Notes under the pieces: model-generated
Database searches by the model: none
Seen by the model: the letters and a program-made list of their open reading frames with translations, nothing else
Told to the model about the DNA's origin: nothing
In this document: positions 1-10,594 of the stretch, one piece after another
Numbering within the stretch: the first letter of the stretch is position 1
How the letters are laid out: each line of letters starts with the position of its first letter
Program-made: the position numbers and the translations under genes
Origin: an uncultured Arachnia sp.
GTDB lineage: Bacteria > Actinomycetota > Actinomycetes > Propionibacteriales > Propionibacteriaceae
Direction: 5' to 3'
Assembly: GCA_947493995.1 (NCBI GenBank)
Contig: CANLTJ010000002.1
Span: forward strand, 1 to 64,000
DNA length: 64,000 nucleotides

Positions 1-63
1 GCCCGCACCTTCCTCGGCGGCGTCCTACTTGCAGCGGGCCTGATCTACCTCAAAACACATTAG
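1..63 (+). CDS. C-terminal tail of a membrane protein (partial, 5' end outside window)
   Basis: Frame 1 is open from the first base to a TAG at 61-63 and encodes 20 residues: a small-residue hydrophobic helix (FLGGVLLAAGLIYL) with a short basic tail. A last transmembrane helix with this pattern is common in EamA/DMT-type transporters, but 20 residues cannot establish a family. The stretch from 64 to 280 holds no gene that I can support. Confidence 0.4.
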   Translation, partial: ARTFLGGVLLAAGLIYLKTH

Positions 64-280
64 GAGACACGCTCTAGGGCCCTCGACAGCTGAACGCACT
101 AGGGCGCACAATATTTCTGTGCCCAACGTGCGGCGAGTGCTGATAAGAGAGGCCAGGCAGTGAAACCGGATGACCTCCTGAACGAGAGGCCACCACACGG
201 TGACATGGCAGCGGACTACCGTTTCCGTGCCGGTCTATTGATGCCTGGTTCAGCGTCAACACAATGGACCAGGAGGTGTT

Positions 281-2986
281 GTGCGCAACGCGTGTCGCGT
301 CTTCTGGCGTGACGGAAAGCGGTTGGCGCACGTTCGCAAGGCGTGGATCATCCTCATCGGAGTCATCATCATTCCGTCGCTGTACGCCTGGCTCAACATC
401 GTCGCCTTCTGGGATCCATACTCGAACACAGAAACCATCAACGTCGCGATCGTGAATCAGGACGAGGGTGCCACGTCGGAGGCGAGCGGCGACATTGACG
501 TCGGTAGCCAACTGGTGGACCAGCTCGGGGAGAATGATCAGCTCGGATGGCAATTCCTCGACGAGGAGGCGGCGATGGACGCCGTCAGGAGTGGGTCAAG
601 CTACGCGTCGATCATCATTCCACCGGACTTCAGCCGTGATTTCGTCAGTATCACTTCCGGCGACTTCACGCGCCCAACCCTGATGTACTACGTCAACGAG
701 AAGGCAAACGCCATCGCTCCGAAGATCACCGATGTTGGTGCGTCCACGCTCGACACGCAGGTCAACAGCACGTTCGTCTCGGTCGTCACACAGGCCGTGA
801 CTGAGGAGCTGAAGGATGTCGGCGCCGACACCGAAGCTCGGCTGCGCGACGCCCAGAACAACACCGTCGGTGTTCTTGACGAAGCCGTGGGTAAGGTGGC
901 GTCCGCACGCGAACGAGTCAATGAGTCACGAGTCGATCTGTCGGACGCCCAGAATAGCGTCGACTTAGCCATCGACACACTCGCCACGGTAGACACCACT
1001 TTGGGTGACGTCGAGATCGCCGTCGCCCAGGCGCAGGACATCGCGGGCGAGGTGCAGCAAGAAGTTGCCACCTTCACCGACTCGATCACGAGAGCATATG
1101 TTTCGGGTGCCACACTTCTGGCCGATGCCACGTCCGAACTGAACGGATCGATCTCAAAGGTCACGTCGGGAATCGAGCGCGGGAACACCGTGGTTGGCCC
1201 TGCCATAGACGACGTCGACCAGGTCATCATGAGAAGCGGCGAGACGCTCGATGAGTTGCAGGCGCTCCTCGACGACGCAGACCCGGAATCCGAACTGGCG
1301 GGTCGCCTGAGCGAGGTGATCACCGCTTCGCAGGATCGGCGCGAAGACGATCGGAACATTCTCAGTCAGCTGCAGCAGCTCAACACTGATATAACAGATG
1401 CCACGGCTGCGATCCAGAACTCGGCGGACTCGTTTACTGCCGCCACGGACGAGGCGGCGCTCGCGTCACAGTCCGTGCGCGACATCGTGCTCCAGACAGG
1501 CCCGGACATCGACGCCGCCATGTCACGACTCTCGGCGAGTGCAGGGGCTTTCTCCTCGGCGATCCAGTCCCAGAGAGTGCAATTGAGACAGGCCCAGGGC
1601 GTGCTCGCGAGTCTTGGAGACCAGCTCGGTAAAACCTCGTCGACGCTCAGCGCAATCGACGACAATCTTGCCGCCACACAGTCGGAGCTCGGTGGTGTGC
1701 GCACGGACGTGATCGCGCTCAGCACGGCTGATGCGTGGGACAGCCTCGCCACGGTAGCGGGGCTCGATGCCGAGGAGATCGCGCAATTCATGGCATCCCC
1801 CGTAGAAGTGGACGAGCATGCGGTCTTCCCGGTCGCCACCTACGGCTCCGCGATGGCTCCCCTGTTCTCGAACCTTTCGCTTTGGATCGGTGCTTTCGTT
1901 CTCGTGGTCATCTTCAAGCTCGAGGTGGACACGGAGGGGGTTGCCGGGCTGACCGTACGGCAAGCCTATTTCGGGCGGTGGATGCTGCTGGCCGCGATCA
2001 GCGTCCTGCAAGCGGTGGTCCTGACCACCGGCAACCTTGTCATCGGGGTCGAGACCGTGAGTGGCTTCGCGTTGATGGCGACAGGCGTGCTCATCGGCTT
2101 GACGTATCTCAGCATCATCTACGCACTCTCGGTGGCCTTCGGATACGTGGGGAAGGGTATGTGCATCCTGCTCGTCATCATGCAGATTCCCGGTGCTTCC
2201 GGCCTGTATCCGATTGAAATGATGCCCGGGTTCTTCCGCTCGTTGTACCCCCTCTTTCCCTTTTCCTACGGAATCGACGCCATGCGCGAGACGATCAGTG
2301 GCTTCTACGGGGATCACTACTGGCGCTTCATGCTTGCCCTTGCCGTGTTTGTGGCGCTGTCCTTCATTCTTGGCCTGTTTCTGCGTCAGCGGTTGGGCAA
2401 CTTCACGCTGCTCTTCAACAGCAGGATCGCCGACACGGAGCTGCTTGTCAGTGAAGATGTGCACATCACCGAGCGCCGCTACCGACTGCCGCAGATCATC
2501 GCCGCTCTGACGAACAGAGCAGAGTTTCGCAATGACGTGACACAACGGGCACGGCGATTCACCCAGAGATATCCGATGCTGCTGCGCGCCACCCTCATCG
2601 TTGCTCTGGTGGTCATACTTGCGCTTGGCTTCATTGCGGTGCTGGTTCCCGTCGACAAGGCCACGCTCCTTGGCTTCGGGGTGTTGTTCTCCCTTCTCAT
2701 CATCGGATTCGTCGTTACGCTCGAGTACATCGAGCAGAGCATCGATTTCGCCACCGACGTGGCGGACATGTCTGACTCCGAGCTTCGTCACACGCTGATG
2801 ATTGAAGGAAGCAGTGAGAAGCCGGTAGCCTCCATGCCTCCCGAGGACGCAGCGGTCCATGAGCCCGACGTCGCCGGTGCCGATGATATCTCCGGCGACA
2901 ACAACCCCACCGATGATGACCCCACCGATGATGACCTCGGCAATGACAACCCCGCCGATGATGGAGAGGAAGGTGATCGCGAGTGA
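281..2986 (+). CDS. YhgE/Pip family membrane protein, long paralogue (901 aa)
   Basis: Large membrane protein of the YhgE/Pip (phage infection protein-like) family, related to ABC-2 type membrane exporters and to ESX/type VII-linked factors. One transmembrane helix lies near residues 21-43. It is followed by a roughly 470-residue extracytoplasmic domain rich in Ala, Asp, Ser and Gln with coiled-coil character, then a multi-helix membrane domain at about 520-703. Unlike the next gene it has two further helices near 768-818 and an acidic, Asp/Asn/Pro-rich repetitive tail (DDPTDDD-type units). GTG start at 281 with a strong Shine-Dalgarno AGGAGGT at 271-277. Its stop overlaps the start of the next gene by 4 bp (GTGA). 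Substrate unknown; family assignment is firm. Confidence 0.85.
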   Translation: MRNACRVFWRDGKRLAHVRKAWIILIGVIIIPSLYAWLNIVAFWDPYSNTETINVAIVNQDEGATSEASGDIDVGSQLVDQLGENDQLGWQFLDEEAAMDAVRSGSSYASIIIPPDFSRDFVSITSGDFTRPTLMYYVNEKANAIAPKITDVGASTLDTQVNSTFVSVVTQAVTEELKDVGADTEARLRDAQNNTVGVLDEAVGKVASARERVNESRVDLSDAQNSVDLAIDTLATVDTTLGDVEIAVAQAQDIAGEVQQEVATFTDSITRAYVSGATLLADATSELNGSISKVTSGIERGNTVVGPAIDDVDQVIMRSGETLDELQALLDDADPESELAGRLSEVITASQDRREDDRNILSQLQQLNTDITDATAAIQNSADSFTAATDEAALASQSVRDIVLQTGPDIDAAMSRLSASAGAFSSAIQSQRVQLRQAQGVLASLGDQLGKTSSTLSAIDDNLAATQSELGGVRTDVIALSTADAWDSLATVAGLDAEEIAQFMASPVEVDEHAVFPVATYGSAMAPLFSNLSLWIGAFVLVVIFKLEVDTEGVAGLTVRQAYFGRWMLLAAISVLQAVVLTTGNLVIGVETVSGFALMATGVLIGLTYLSIIYALSVAFGYVGKGMCILLVIMQIPGASGLYPIEMMPGFFRSLYPLFPFSYGIDAMRETISGFYGDHYWRFMLALAVFVALSFILGLFLRQRLGNFTLLFNSRIADTELLVSEDVHITERRYRLPQIIAALTNRAEFRNDVTQRARRFTQRYPMLLRATLIVALVVILALGFIAVLVPVDKATLLGFGVLFSLLIIGFVVTLEYIEQSIDFATDVADMSDSELRHTLMIEGSSEKPVASMPPEDAAVHEPDVAGADDISGDNNPTDDDPTDDDLGNDNPADDGEEGDRE

Positions 2987-5169
2987 GGAACATCTGGAGG
3001 ATCCTGCGCCACGACCTGATTCGGTCCGCCAGAAACGTGATGGCCATCATCGTGCTGGCTGGCTTGGTCGTGATTCCGTCGCTGTTCACATGGTTCAACG
3101 TCATCGCCAGCTGGGACCCGTTTGACAACACCCAAAACCTCACTGTGGCTGTGGCCAACACCGACGAGGGTTACCGGAGCGATCTGATGCCATTGCGAAT
3201 CAACATCGGCGAGCAGGCGCTCTCCGCCTTGCGCGCAAACCAGGATCTGAACTGGGTGATCACGTCGAAGGAGGACGCGATCGATGGGACGAAATCGGGC
3301 GAATATTACGCCGCCCTCGTGCTGCCCCCGGAATTCAACACCGACATGATGACGTTCTACGAGGAGGGCGTTGAGCGAACCGACATCGAGTACTACACCA
3401 ATGAAAAGAAGAATGCGCTTGCTCCCAAAATTACGGGACAGGGTGCGAGCGAGGTCTCGACAACCATCAACAGGGTCTTCACCGCCACACTCAGCGAGGT
3501 GGGGCTGCAGATCATCTCGTCGCTGTCGGAGTCGCTGAATGACGCTGACACGCAGGTCGCGCTTTCTCGTCTCGAAGCGCACGTCGGCGAGGTCGCGGCA
3601 CAGCTTCGATCGGGTGCCGACATCGCCAACATGTTCACCTCACTGATCTCCTCCAGCGCGCCCCTGGTGAGCAGCGCATCGGACCTGGTTGCGTCGTCGG
3701 CCGACGCGCTCGACGACGCCTCAGATGCGGTCAGCGGCGGAATCGATGCGGCGGGGTCCCTGAAGTCGACGTTGGCCTCGGCGACAGAATCACTCAGCAA
3801 CGCGCTGTCGGCAAGTGTTCAGAGTTATGAGGCCGTCTCGGACAGCATGGATGATGTCTATGCCTCGCTCGATGAACAGTCGACAACCTCAACAGGGGCC
3901 ATACTGGCGGTGGCAGCGCGCGTAGAGACCCAGAAGGACCAGTACACCAGCGTCCGTGACAACTTCGTGACGAACGTCGGGCCGCTGATTCCTGACATCG
4001 CCCAGGACGCCTTCGACCGAGTCGTCTCAAGGTTCGACGATGCCATCGCGAAGCAGCAGGCGCTGCAGGATCACCTCGAGGAAACAGCACAGCGGGTGAC
4101 GGATGGGACCTCGGATACGCAGGCCGCGCGTCAGGAGGGACGCGGTCTGATTGACGACACGCGGCAGGCCATCGAGGAGGCTGAAAATGCCTACGACGAG
4201 AGTTTGCGGCCACAACTAGATGGTCTCGCCGCCACACTGTCCTCTATCAACCGGGGGATGTCGGCGGTTGGCAGCGACTTGTCGGGCACGTCTGCGGCGC
4301 TCTCCGGCGGTTCGGACTCACTGCTCGATCGCCTCTCCCAGGCCGAGTCGACCAGTGCGTCAATCTCTGATTCCCTCACGGACGCGGCGGACAGCTTCGA
4401 CGAACTCTCGGAGGCGCTGACGGAAGCTATCGAAACAGGCGATCTCACCCCGCTCACCGATGTCATTGGCACCAACCCTGAGGCCCTTGCCACCTGGTTG
4501 GCCGAGCCTGTTGAGCTCAAACGGATACCCGTGTTTTCCGTGCTGAGTTTCGGTAGCGCGATGACTCCTCTCTACACGGTGTTGGCTTTGTGGGTGGGCG
4601 CGCTACTGCTCTCCGTGGCAATACGCGTCGATGTTCCGGCGAACGCGCTGTCCACAACCAAGCCCGTCACGCCAGCTGAGACATACGTCGGACGCTATGG
4701 GATCTTCGGGCTGATCGGATTCGCACAGAGCACGCTCGTCAGCCTCGGACTCATTTTGTTCATTCAACTGGAGCCTGCGCATCCTTGGCTGCTGATACTC
4801 GTCGCTTGGGTCTCGTCGCTTGTGTTCACGTTGATCACGTACACGTTGGTGGTTGCCTTCGGTAACGCCGGAAAAGCAATATCGGTGCTGCTACTGGTGG
4901 TTCAGATCTCCAGTTCCGGAGGCGCTTACCCGTTGGAGGTGCTTCCGCAGTGGTATCAGAACATCAGCCCGTTCCTGCCTGCGACGCATGCAGTCAATGC
5001 GATGCGTTCCGCGATAGCGGGGGTCTACAACGGAGACTACTGGGTGTCGTTGGGCCTGCTCAGTCTGTTTGTCGTGCCCACGCTGCTGCTGGGCTTCGTA
5101 CTGCGACGCCCTCTGATCCACTTCGACGAGACCCTCCTCCGGGAACTCGAGTCCACAAAACTCATGTGA
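2983..5169 (+). CDS. YhgE/Pip family membrane protein, short paralogue (728 aa)
   Basis: Second YhgE/Pip protein, translationally coupled to the first through a GTGA overlap. It has the same plan: an N-terminal helix near residues 19-41 followed by a WFNVIASWDPFDNT segment that parallels WLNIVAFWDPYSNT in the upstream gene, a long Ser/Ala/Asp-rich coiled-coil-like external domain, and a C-terminal multi-helix domain at about 526-709. It lacks the extra helix pair and acidic tail of its partner. Co-translation of two similar but unequal subunits suggests a heteromeric membrane complex (inference). Confidence 0.85.
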   Translation: MRNIWRILRHDLIRSARNVMAIIVLAGLVVIPSLFTWFNVIASWDPFDNTQNLTVAVANTDEGYRSDLMPLRINIGEQALSALRANQDLNWVITSKEDAIDGTKSGEYYAALVLPPEFNTDMMTFYEEGVERTDIEYYTNEKKNALAPKITGQGASEVSTTINRVFTATLSEVGLQIISSLSESLNDADTQVALSRLEAHVGEVAAQLRSGADIANMFTSLISSSAPLVSSASDLVASSADALDDASDAVSGGIDAAGSLKSTLASATESLSNALSASVQSYEAVSDSMDDVYASLDEQSTTSTGAILAVAARVETQKDQYTSVRDNFVTNVGPLIPDIAQDAFDRVVSRFDDAIAKQQALQDHLEETAQRVTDGTSDTQAARQEGRGLIDDTRQAIEEAENAYDESLRPQLDGLAATLSSINRGMSAVGSDLSGTSAALSGGSDSLLDRLSQAESTSASISDSLTDAADSFDELSEALTEAIETGDLTPLTDVIGTNPEALATWLAEPVELKRIPVFSVLSFGSAMTPLYTVLALWVGALLLSVAIRVDVPANALSTTKPVTPAETYVGRYGIFGLIGFAQSTLVSLGLILFIQLEPAHPWLLILVAWVSSLVFTLITYTLVVAFGNAGKAISVLLLVVQISSSGGAYPLEVLPQWYQNISPFLPATHAVNAMRSAIAGVYNGDYWVSLGLLSLFVVPTLLLGFVLRRPLIHFDETLLRELESTKLM

Positions 5170-5175
5170 CACACC

Positions 5176-5207
5176 TCAGGGCGGCCCGGAGAACCGGACC
5201 GCCCTGA
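5176..5207. terminator. Bidirectional terminator between YhgE gene and groEL
   Basis: GC-rich hairpin: TCAGGGCGG-c-CCGG, loop AGAA, CCGG-a-CCGCCCTGA, just after the rightward stop at 5169 and just after the leftward groEL stop at 5232. The position between convergent genes suggests it serves both. Confidence 0.7.
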
Positions 5208-5231
5208 CGATGTTGCTGGGTGCTGCTGGGA

Positions 5232-7022
<1,791 letters not shown>

Positions 7023-7025
7023 TTA

Positions 7026-7052
7026 TTAGCACTCACCCCCAGAGAGTGCAAA
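7026..7052. promoter_or_regulatory. CIRCE operator 2 (HrcA site)
   Basis: TTAGCACTC, nine-base spacer ACCCCCAGA, GAGTGCAAA. The left arm is a perfect CIRCE half-site. It is 36 bp centre to centre from the first element and ends 10 bp before the TTG start of the rightward gene, so HrcA bound here could also affect that gene. Confidence 0.9.
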
Positions 7053-7062
7053 GGAATCGAGG

Positions 7063-7548
7063 TTGATCGGGATGAAGGACACAACCGAACTCCAACGCGC
7101 TGTCCGCAACGTGGGCAACATCGCCAACCTGTCGACGCCGCTGGGTCTGGCGCTGGCCGCACTGAGTGGTGCGCGACTACACGCGGTGAATGGGCTCATC
7201 GTGGCCGATCGGGCTCGGCTGCCGATCGTGACTGCCTCGGCCATCACCGTCGGAAGCGTCGTGGTGCTTCCCCGGGCCCGTCTCGACAGTGTGCTCGAGC
7301 GAATCCCTGGCCTACTGAGCCACGAGGACCGCCACGCCTACCAGTGGGCGTACTGCCTGGGCCTGCCTTTCATCCCGGCGTACCTGCTGGCGATGGGATG
7401 GTCCTGGCTCCGCACCGGGGACCGCGCCTCCGCCAATTTCTTCGAGATCCAAGCGGGCCTTGAGCTCGGCGGCTACACGCGGCGTCCCAGACGTCCCTGG
7501 GACCCCGGGTACTGGGGGCGCTGTTCAGCGACGCAGTCGCTCGGCTGA
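7063..7548 (+). CDS. Small HExxH-motif protein, putative metallopeptidase-like
   Basis: 161 residues from TTG at 7063; ATG at 7072 (158 residues) is an equally possible start. Not a family I can name with certainty. It carries HEDRH near residues 87-91, which fits HExxH, followed by a Gln, a Gly and a Tyr at the spacing seen in small HExxH proteins, and then a conserved-looking NFFEIQAG segment whose Glu could be a third zinc ligand. Two moderately hydrophobic stretches lie near residues 28-45 and 50-70. It is divergent from groEL and starts right next to a CIRCE element. Its 3' end overlaps the convergent DUF3263 gene by 24 bp. Enzymatic activity is inferred from the motif only. Confidence 0.65.
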   Translation: MIGMKDTTELQRAVRNVGNIANLSTPLGLALAALSGARLHAVNGLIVADRARLPIVTASAITVGSVVVLPRARLDSVLERIPGLLSHEDRHAYQWAYCLGLPFIPAYLLAMGWSWLRTGDRASANFFEIQAGLELGGYTRRPRRPWDPGYWGRCSATQSLG

Positions 7549-7815
7549 GCGGGCGGCCTGACGCTGCGAACGCAGCCGGCGAAGACGCTTGACCAGCAGC
7601 GGCTTGGCCTCCAGGGCAGCTGGCACGTCAATGAGCATGTTCAGCCGCTGGTAGTAGCGGGTGGCCGAGATTCCGAAGCGCTCCATGATCGCCTGCTCCC
7701 GTGGCACCGTGGCCGTGAACCAGTTCTCCTCGAACTCCAGTACGGCCAAGTCCTCATCGGACAGCATCGAGGGATCACCCGGCGAGACGTGGTGCACGGA
7801 AGCGGCATCGGACAT
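7525..7815 (-). CDS. DUF3263 domain-containing protein
   Basis: 96-residue protein starting MSDAASVHHV. The segment LSDEDLAVLEFEENWF followed by a helix-turn-helix-like stretch (REQAIMERFGISATRYYQRLN) and a basic Arg-rich tail is typical of the actinobacterial DUF3263 family, thought to be DNA-binding but without assigned function. The frame extends upstream to 8265, but the ATG at 7815 gives the family length. Its 3' end overlaps the rightward gene by 24 bp. Confidence 0.8.
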   Translation of the reverse strand: MSDAASVHHVSPGDPSMLSDEDLAVLEFEENWFTATVPREQAIMERFGISATRYYQRLNMLIDVPAALEAKPLLVKRLRRLRSQRQAARSAERLRR

Positions 7816-7959
7816 GACCGCATCATAGCCTCCCAAATGACACCGGTGTGATTCCCCGCGGTTGACCCGGGCGTCCTGGCGCTTGTCCACGACCCTCGAA
7901 CAGGGTTGACTGGCTGCCATGCCCAGCACAGTCGCCGTCCACCCATCCCGGACCCCTCC

Positions 7960-9138
7960 ATGCTGAGAATTACCGGGACGCGACAGTCCTACGCCTGGGG
8001 CACCCGCGACGGAATTCCTGCGATCCTCGACCAGCCACCCGATGACGAACCCTTTGCAGAGTACTGGCTGGGAACGCATCCGCTGGGAGACGCACGGGTG
8101 GAGAATGGCGGGCATCTGTCCGAGGAACTCGCCGCCCGACCCGATCTGCTCGGTGAAGCCACCAGACAGGCCTTCGACGGCCAGTTGCCATTTCTCCTGA
8201 AGCTGCTGTCGGCGGGCTCCCCGCTGAGCCTGCAGGCACATCCGTCCCGCACCCAGGCCGAACACGGCTACGCTCGGGAATCCCTGAAAGGTATCGGCCT
8301 GTCCTCCCCGCAGCGCTCCTTCAAGGACGACTGGCCCAAGCCGGAGATCATCATCGCACTTGAACCGTTCGAGGGCCTGGCGGGTTTCCGGGACCCTGTC
8401 CGCACAGCCGAGCTGTTCGAGGCCCTTGGCCTGGGAGAGGAGTTGGCGTCGGTCATCGGACCGTTGCGAGACCGCACAACCACCCCCGCGCTTCAGGAGG
8501 TGTTCCTCGATGTCCTTTCACTGGGCGAGCGTCGCCACTTGGTGGATGAACTGCTTGGCGCGGCCATGCATCATCTCGACGCGCCCGGAGAAGTGGGGCT
8601 GTTCGCCCGCACCGCCGTCGAACTCGATGAACATTTCCCCGGGGATCCGAGTATTCTCGCCGCGCTGCTCCTCAACCGGTTCGCGCTGCAAAGCGGAGAG
8701 GCACTGACACTCGACGCCGGTGTCATGCATGCCTACCTCCGCGGCACCGGCGTGGAGGTGATGGCCAAGTCCGACAACGTACTGCGTGGAGGCCTCACCA
8801 AGAAGCACATCGACGTCGACGCTCTCCTGCAAGTGGTGCGTTTCGAACCCACTGATGTCCGCGCGGTCCTGGCCGAGGGCTCGGACGGAATCTACTGCTA
8901 CCCCACCTCCGTGCCGGAGTTCGAGGTCTGGCTCGTTCAACCGGTGGCCACTGACGCAATCGACCTGCCCCGCAGCGATTCCGGACGAATCTGTTTTGTC
9001 GCCTCAGGCTCCTTCACCTTTCACGGAGACGACGCAACGATGGAGCTGGCGAAAGGTCAGGCCGTCTTCGTGGGGGCGGACGAGCACATCCATGTCGCTG
9101 GTCACGGGAAGATGTTCGTCGCTGCTTCGGGCGCATAA
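7960..9138 (+). CDS. manA: Mannose-6-phosphate isomerase, class I
   Basis: Interconverts mannose 6-phosphate and fructose 6-phosphate in the cytoplasm; 392 residues. Type I features include the N-terminal QSYAWG, YWLGTHPLG, and the zinc-site segment LSLQAHPS followed by the Glu of QAEHGY. DWPKPEIIIAL and the later GEALTLDAGVMHAYL plus KSDNVLRGGLTKKHID complete the catalytic cupin. Start chosen at ATG 7960 (MLRITGTRQ), where the family begins; an in-frame extension to 7906 looks non-coding. Confidence 0.95.
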   Translation: MLRITGTRQSYAWGTRDGIPAILDQPPDDEPFAEYWLGTHPLGDARVENGGHLSEELAARPDLLGEATRQAFDGQLPFLLKLLSAGSPLSLQAHPSRTQAEHGYARESLKGIGLSSPQRSFKDDWPKPEIIIALEPFEGLAGFRDPVRTAELFEALGLGEELASVIGPLRDRTTTPALQEVFLDVLSLGERRHLVDELLGAAMHHLDAPGEVGLFARTAVELDEHFPGDPSILAALLLNRFALQSGEALTLDAGVMHAYLRGTGVEVMAKSDNVLRGGLTKKHIDVDALLQVVRFEPTDVRAVLAEGSDGIYCYPTSVPEFEVWLVQPVATDAIDLPRSDSGRICFVASGSFTFHGDDATMELAKGQAVFVGADEHIHVAGHGKMFVAASGA

Positions 9139-9191
9139 CTCCGTCGTCACATTGCCCTTTCGCCACCACAGCGGGCACAATGATGCCCATT

Positions 9192-9267
9192 GCCTCCGTA
9201 GCTCAGCGGCCAGAGCACTCGCCTTGTAAGCGAGCGGTCGAGGGTTCGACTCCCTCCGGGGGCTCCA
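9192..9267 (+). tRNA. tRNA-Thr (anticodon TGT)
   Basis: Cloverleaf read by eye: acceptor GCCTCCG/CGGGGGC, anticodon stem CTCGC/GCGAG around loop CTTGTAA (anticodon TGT), T arm GAGGG-TTCGACT-CCCTC, discriminator T, then an encoded CCA at 9265-9267. Confidence 0.95.
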
Positions 9268-9290
9268 TCGAATCACATGGCGCTGGCTGG

Positions 9291-10553
9291 CTACTTGTCC
9301 GCCTGCACCCACGTGCGACGAACAACTCTGCGCAGCGCCCTGCTGAGAAGCTTCTTGGCGGACTGCGCCAATTCGAACACGAAAGGCACGGGGTCTTTTG
9401 CGGAGATCACCGCATGCTCACGTGCTTTCCACAGATCCGCCACCCACTGCGCCACTGTCACTTCCCCGCGACGCCAGTAGTGCACCGCTGCCATGACATC
9501 CCGACGAAGGTCAATCCAGCTGGCACCCCCGGCCCGCTGTGAGCGGGAGGCGACGGGCGGCAGGGGCACACCGAGAGCATCGGCGTACATCGTCCTCATG
9601 AGTGCCACGCCAGAGGCTTCCGCCATCGCGGATCGTCCGGTTGGCCGCCCCACATTGGCCTCAATCAGCAGAAGTCTCCCCGACGTCGGATCCCGCTTGA
9701 ACTCCACATAGGCGAGCCCGCTGAAGCCCGCCCGGGTGAAAAGTTCGACGGCCGTGTCCCGCACTTCCGCATCCAGGCAGGGTTCCGCATAGGACGCAAT
9801 TCCCAGATGGGGCGGCCACTGACGCTTCTTCCGGGAGACAAACGTGGCAAGAGGTTGGTGGTTCCGGCCGAAGTAGGCATTGCAGGTGAGCAACTGTTCG
9901 TCTCCGCCCTCCACGTACTCCTGCACCACGAGCGTCGGAATCGCCGGCAGGGCTTCCGCGACGACATCTGCCAGCTGCTCGGGGGTGTGCAACAACAGTA
10001 CTTTCGAGCCGGTGAAGCGGCGCCAGTGGCGTGACTTCACCGTCGGTTTCACCACGAGAGGGAACGAGAGGGCTCCTCCTGCAGCCAGTGCCGAGGCCTG
10101 ATCGCTGACGATGCGTGTCTGAGGTGTCCGCAGCCCCAGTTCGGCGGTCAGATCGGAGAATTCTGCCTTGTCCAGCAGAGCGCGGACGACGGTGTGATCA
10201 GCCATGGGCACGTGGAACCACTGCTCGAGCCGCTCACGCTGGGCCGAGATGTGGAGCACCGCCTGGTCGGTGGCCGGCACCAGCACAGCCCGGGCACCGA
10301 GTGTGGGCCCCAGCCTTTCGAGGACCTCCACCACACCCGCGTCGTGCACATTGGTCTCAATCACCTCATGACAGGCATTGGTCCGCGCGGCGAAGTGCGC
10401 GCGATTCCCCGCCAGCCCGATGACACGGACTCCCTCAGCGGCGAAGATCCGTGCAGTCTGGAGTCCGACGATGGACGCCAACCCGACGATCACAACTGGT
10501 GGGTGATCAGGATTCGGCACCACGTGACGGTACCAAGCAGGGCGGCCTCGCAC
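9291..10553 (-). CDS. ATP-grasp domain protein (carboxylate-amine ligase-like)
   Basis: About 420 residues. An N-terminal Rossmann-like pre-ATP-grasp part (VVIVGLASIVGLQTARIFA) leads into an ATP-grasp fold: FPLVVKPTVKSRHW, LVVQEYVEGGDEQ, YVEFKRDPTSGRLLLIEANVGRPTG with the metal-binding Glu/Asn. Such enzymes join an acyl phosphate to an amine or thiol; the substrate is not readable. The GTG at 10553 lacks a clear Shine-Dalgarno, and GTG codons at 10520-10523 are alternatives. It lies 41 bp downstream of a MurJ-type flippase, so a role in modifying a cell-envelope precursor is a reasonable inference. Confidence 0.75.
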   Translation of the reverse strand: MRGRPAWYRHVVPNPDHPPVVIVGLASIVGLQTARIFAAEGVRVIGLAGNRAHFAARTNACHEVIETNVHDAGVVEVLERLGPTLGARAVLVPATDQAVLHISAQRERLEQWFHVPMADHTVVRALLDKAEFSDLTAELGLRTPQTRIVSDQASALAAGGALSFPLVVKPTVKSRHWRRFTGSKVLLLHTPEQLADVVAEALPAIPTLVVQEYVEGGDEQLLTCNAYFGRNHQPLATFVSRKKRQWPPHLGIASYAEPCLDAEVRDTAVELFTRAGFSGLAYVEFKRDPTSGRLLLIEANVGRPTGRSAMAEASGVALMRTMYADALGVPLPPVASRSQRAGGASWIDLRRDVMAAVHYWRRGEVTVAQWVADLWKAREHAVISAKDPVPFVFELAQSAKKLLSRALRRVVRRTWVQADK

Positions 10554-10594
10554 GGTGAGCCGCGCCGCGGTGAGGCGAAGCGAGGCGGGCGGCT

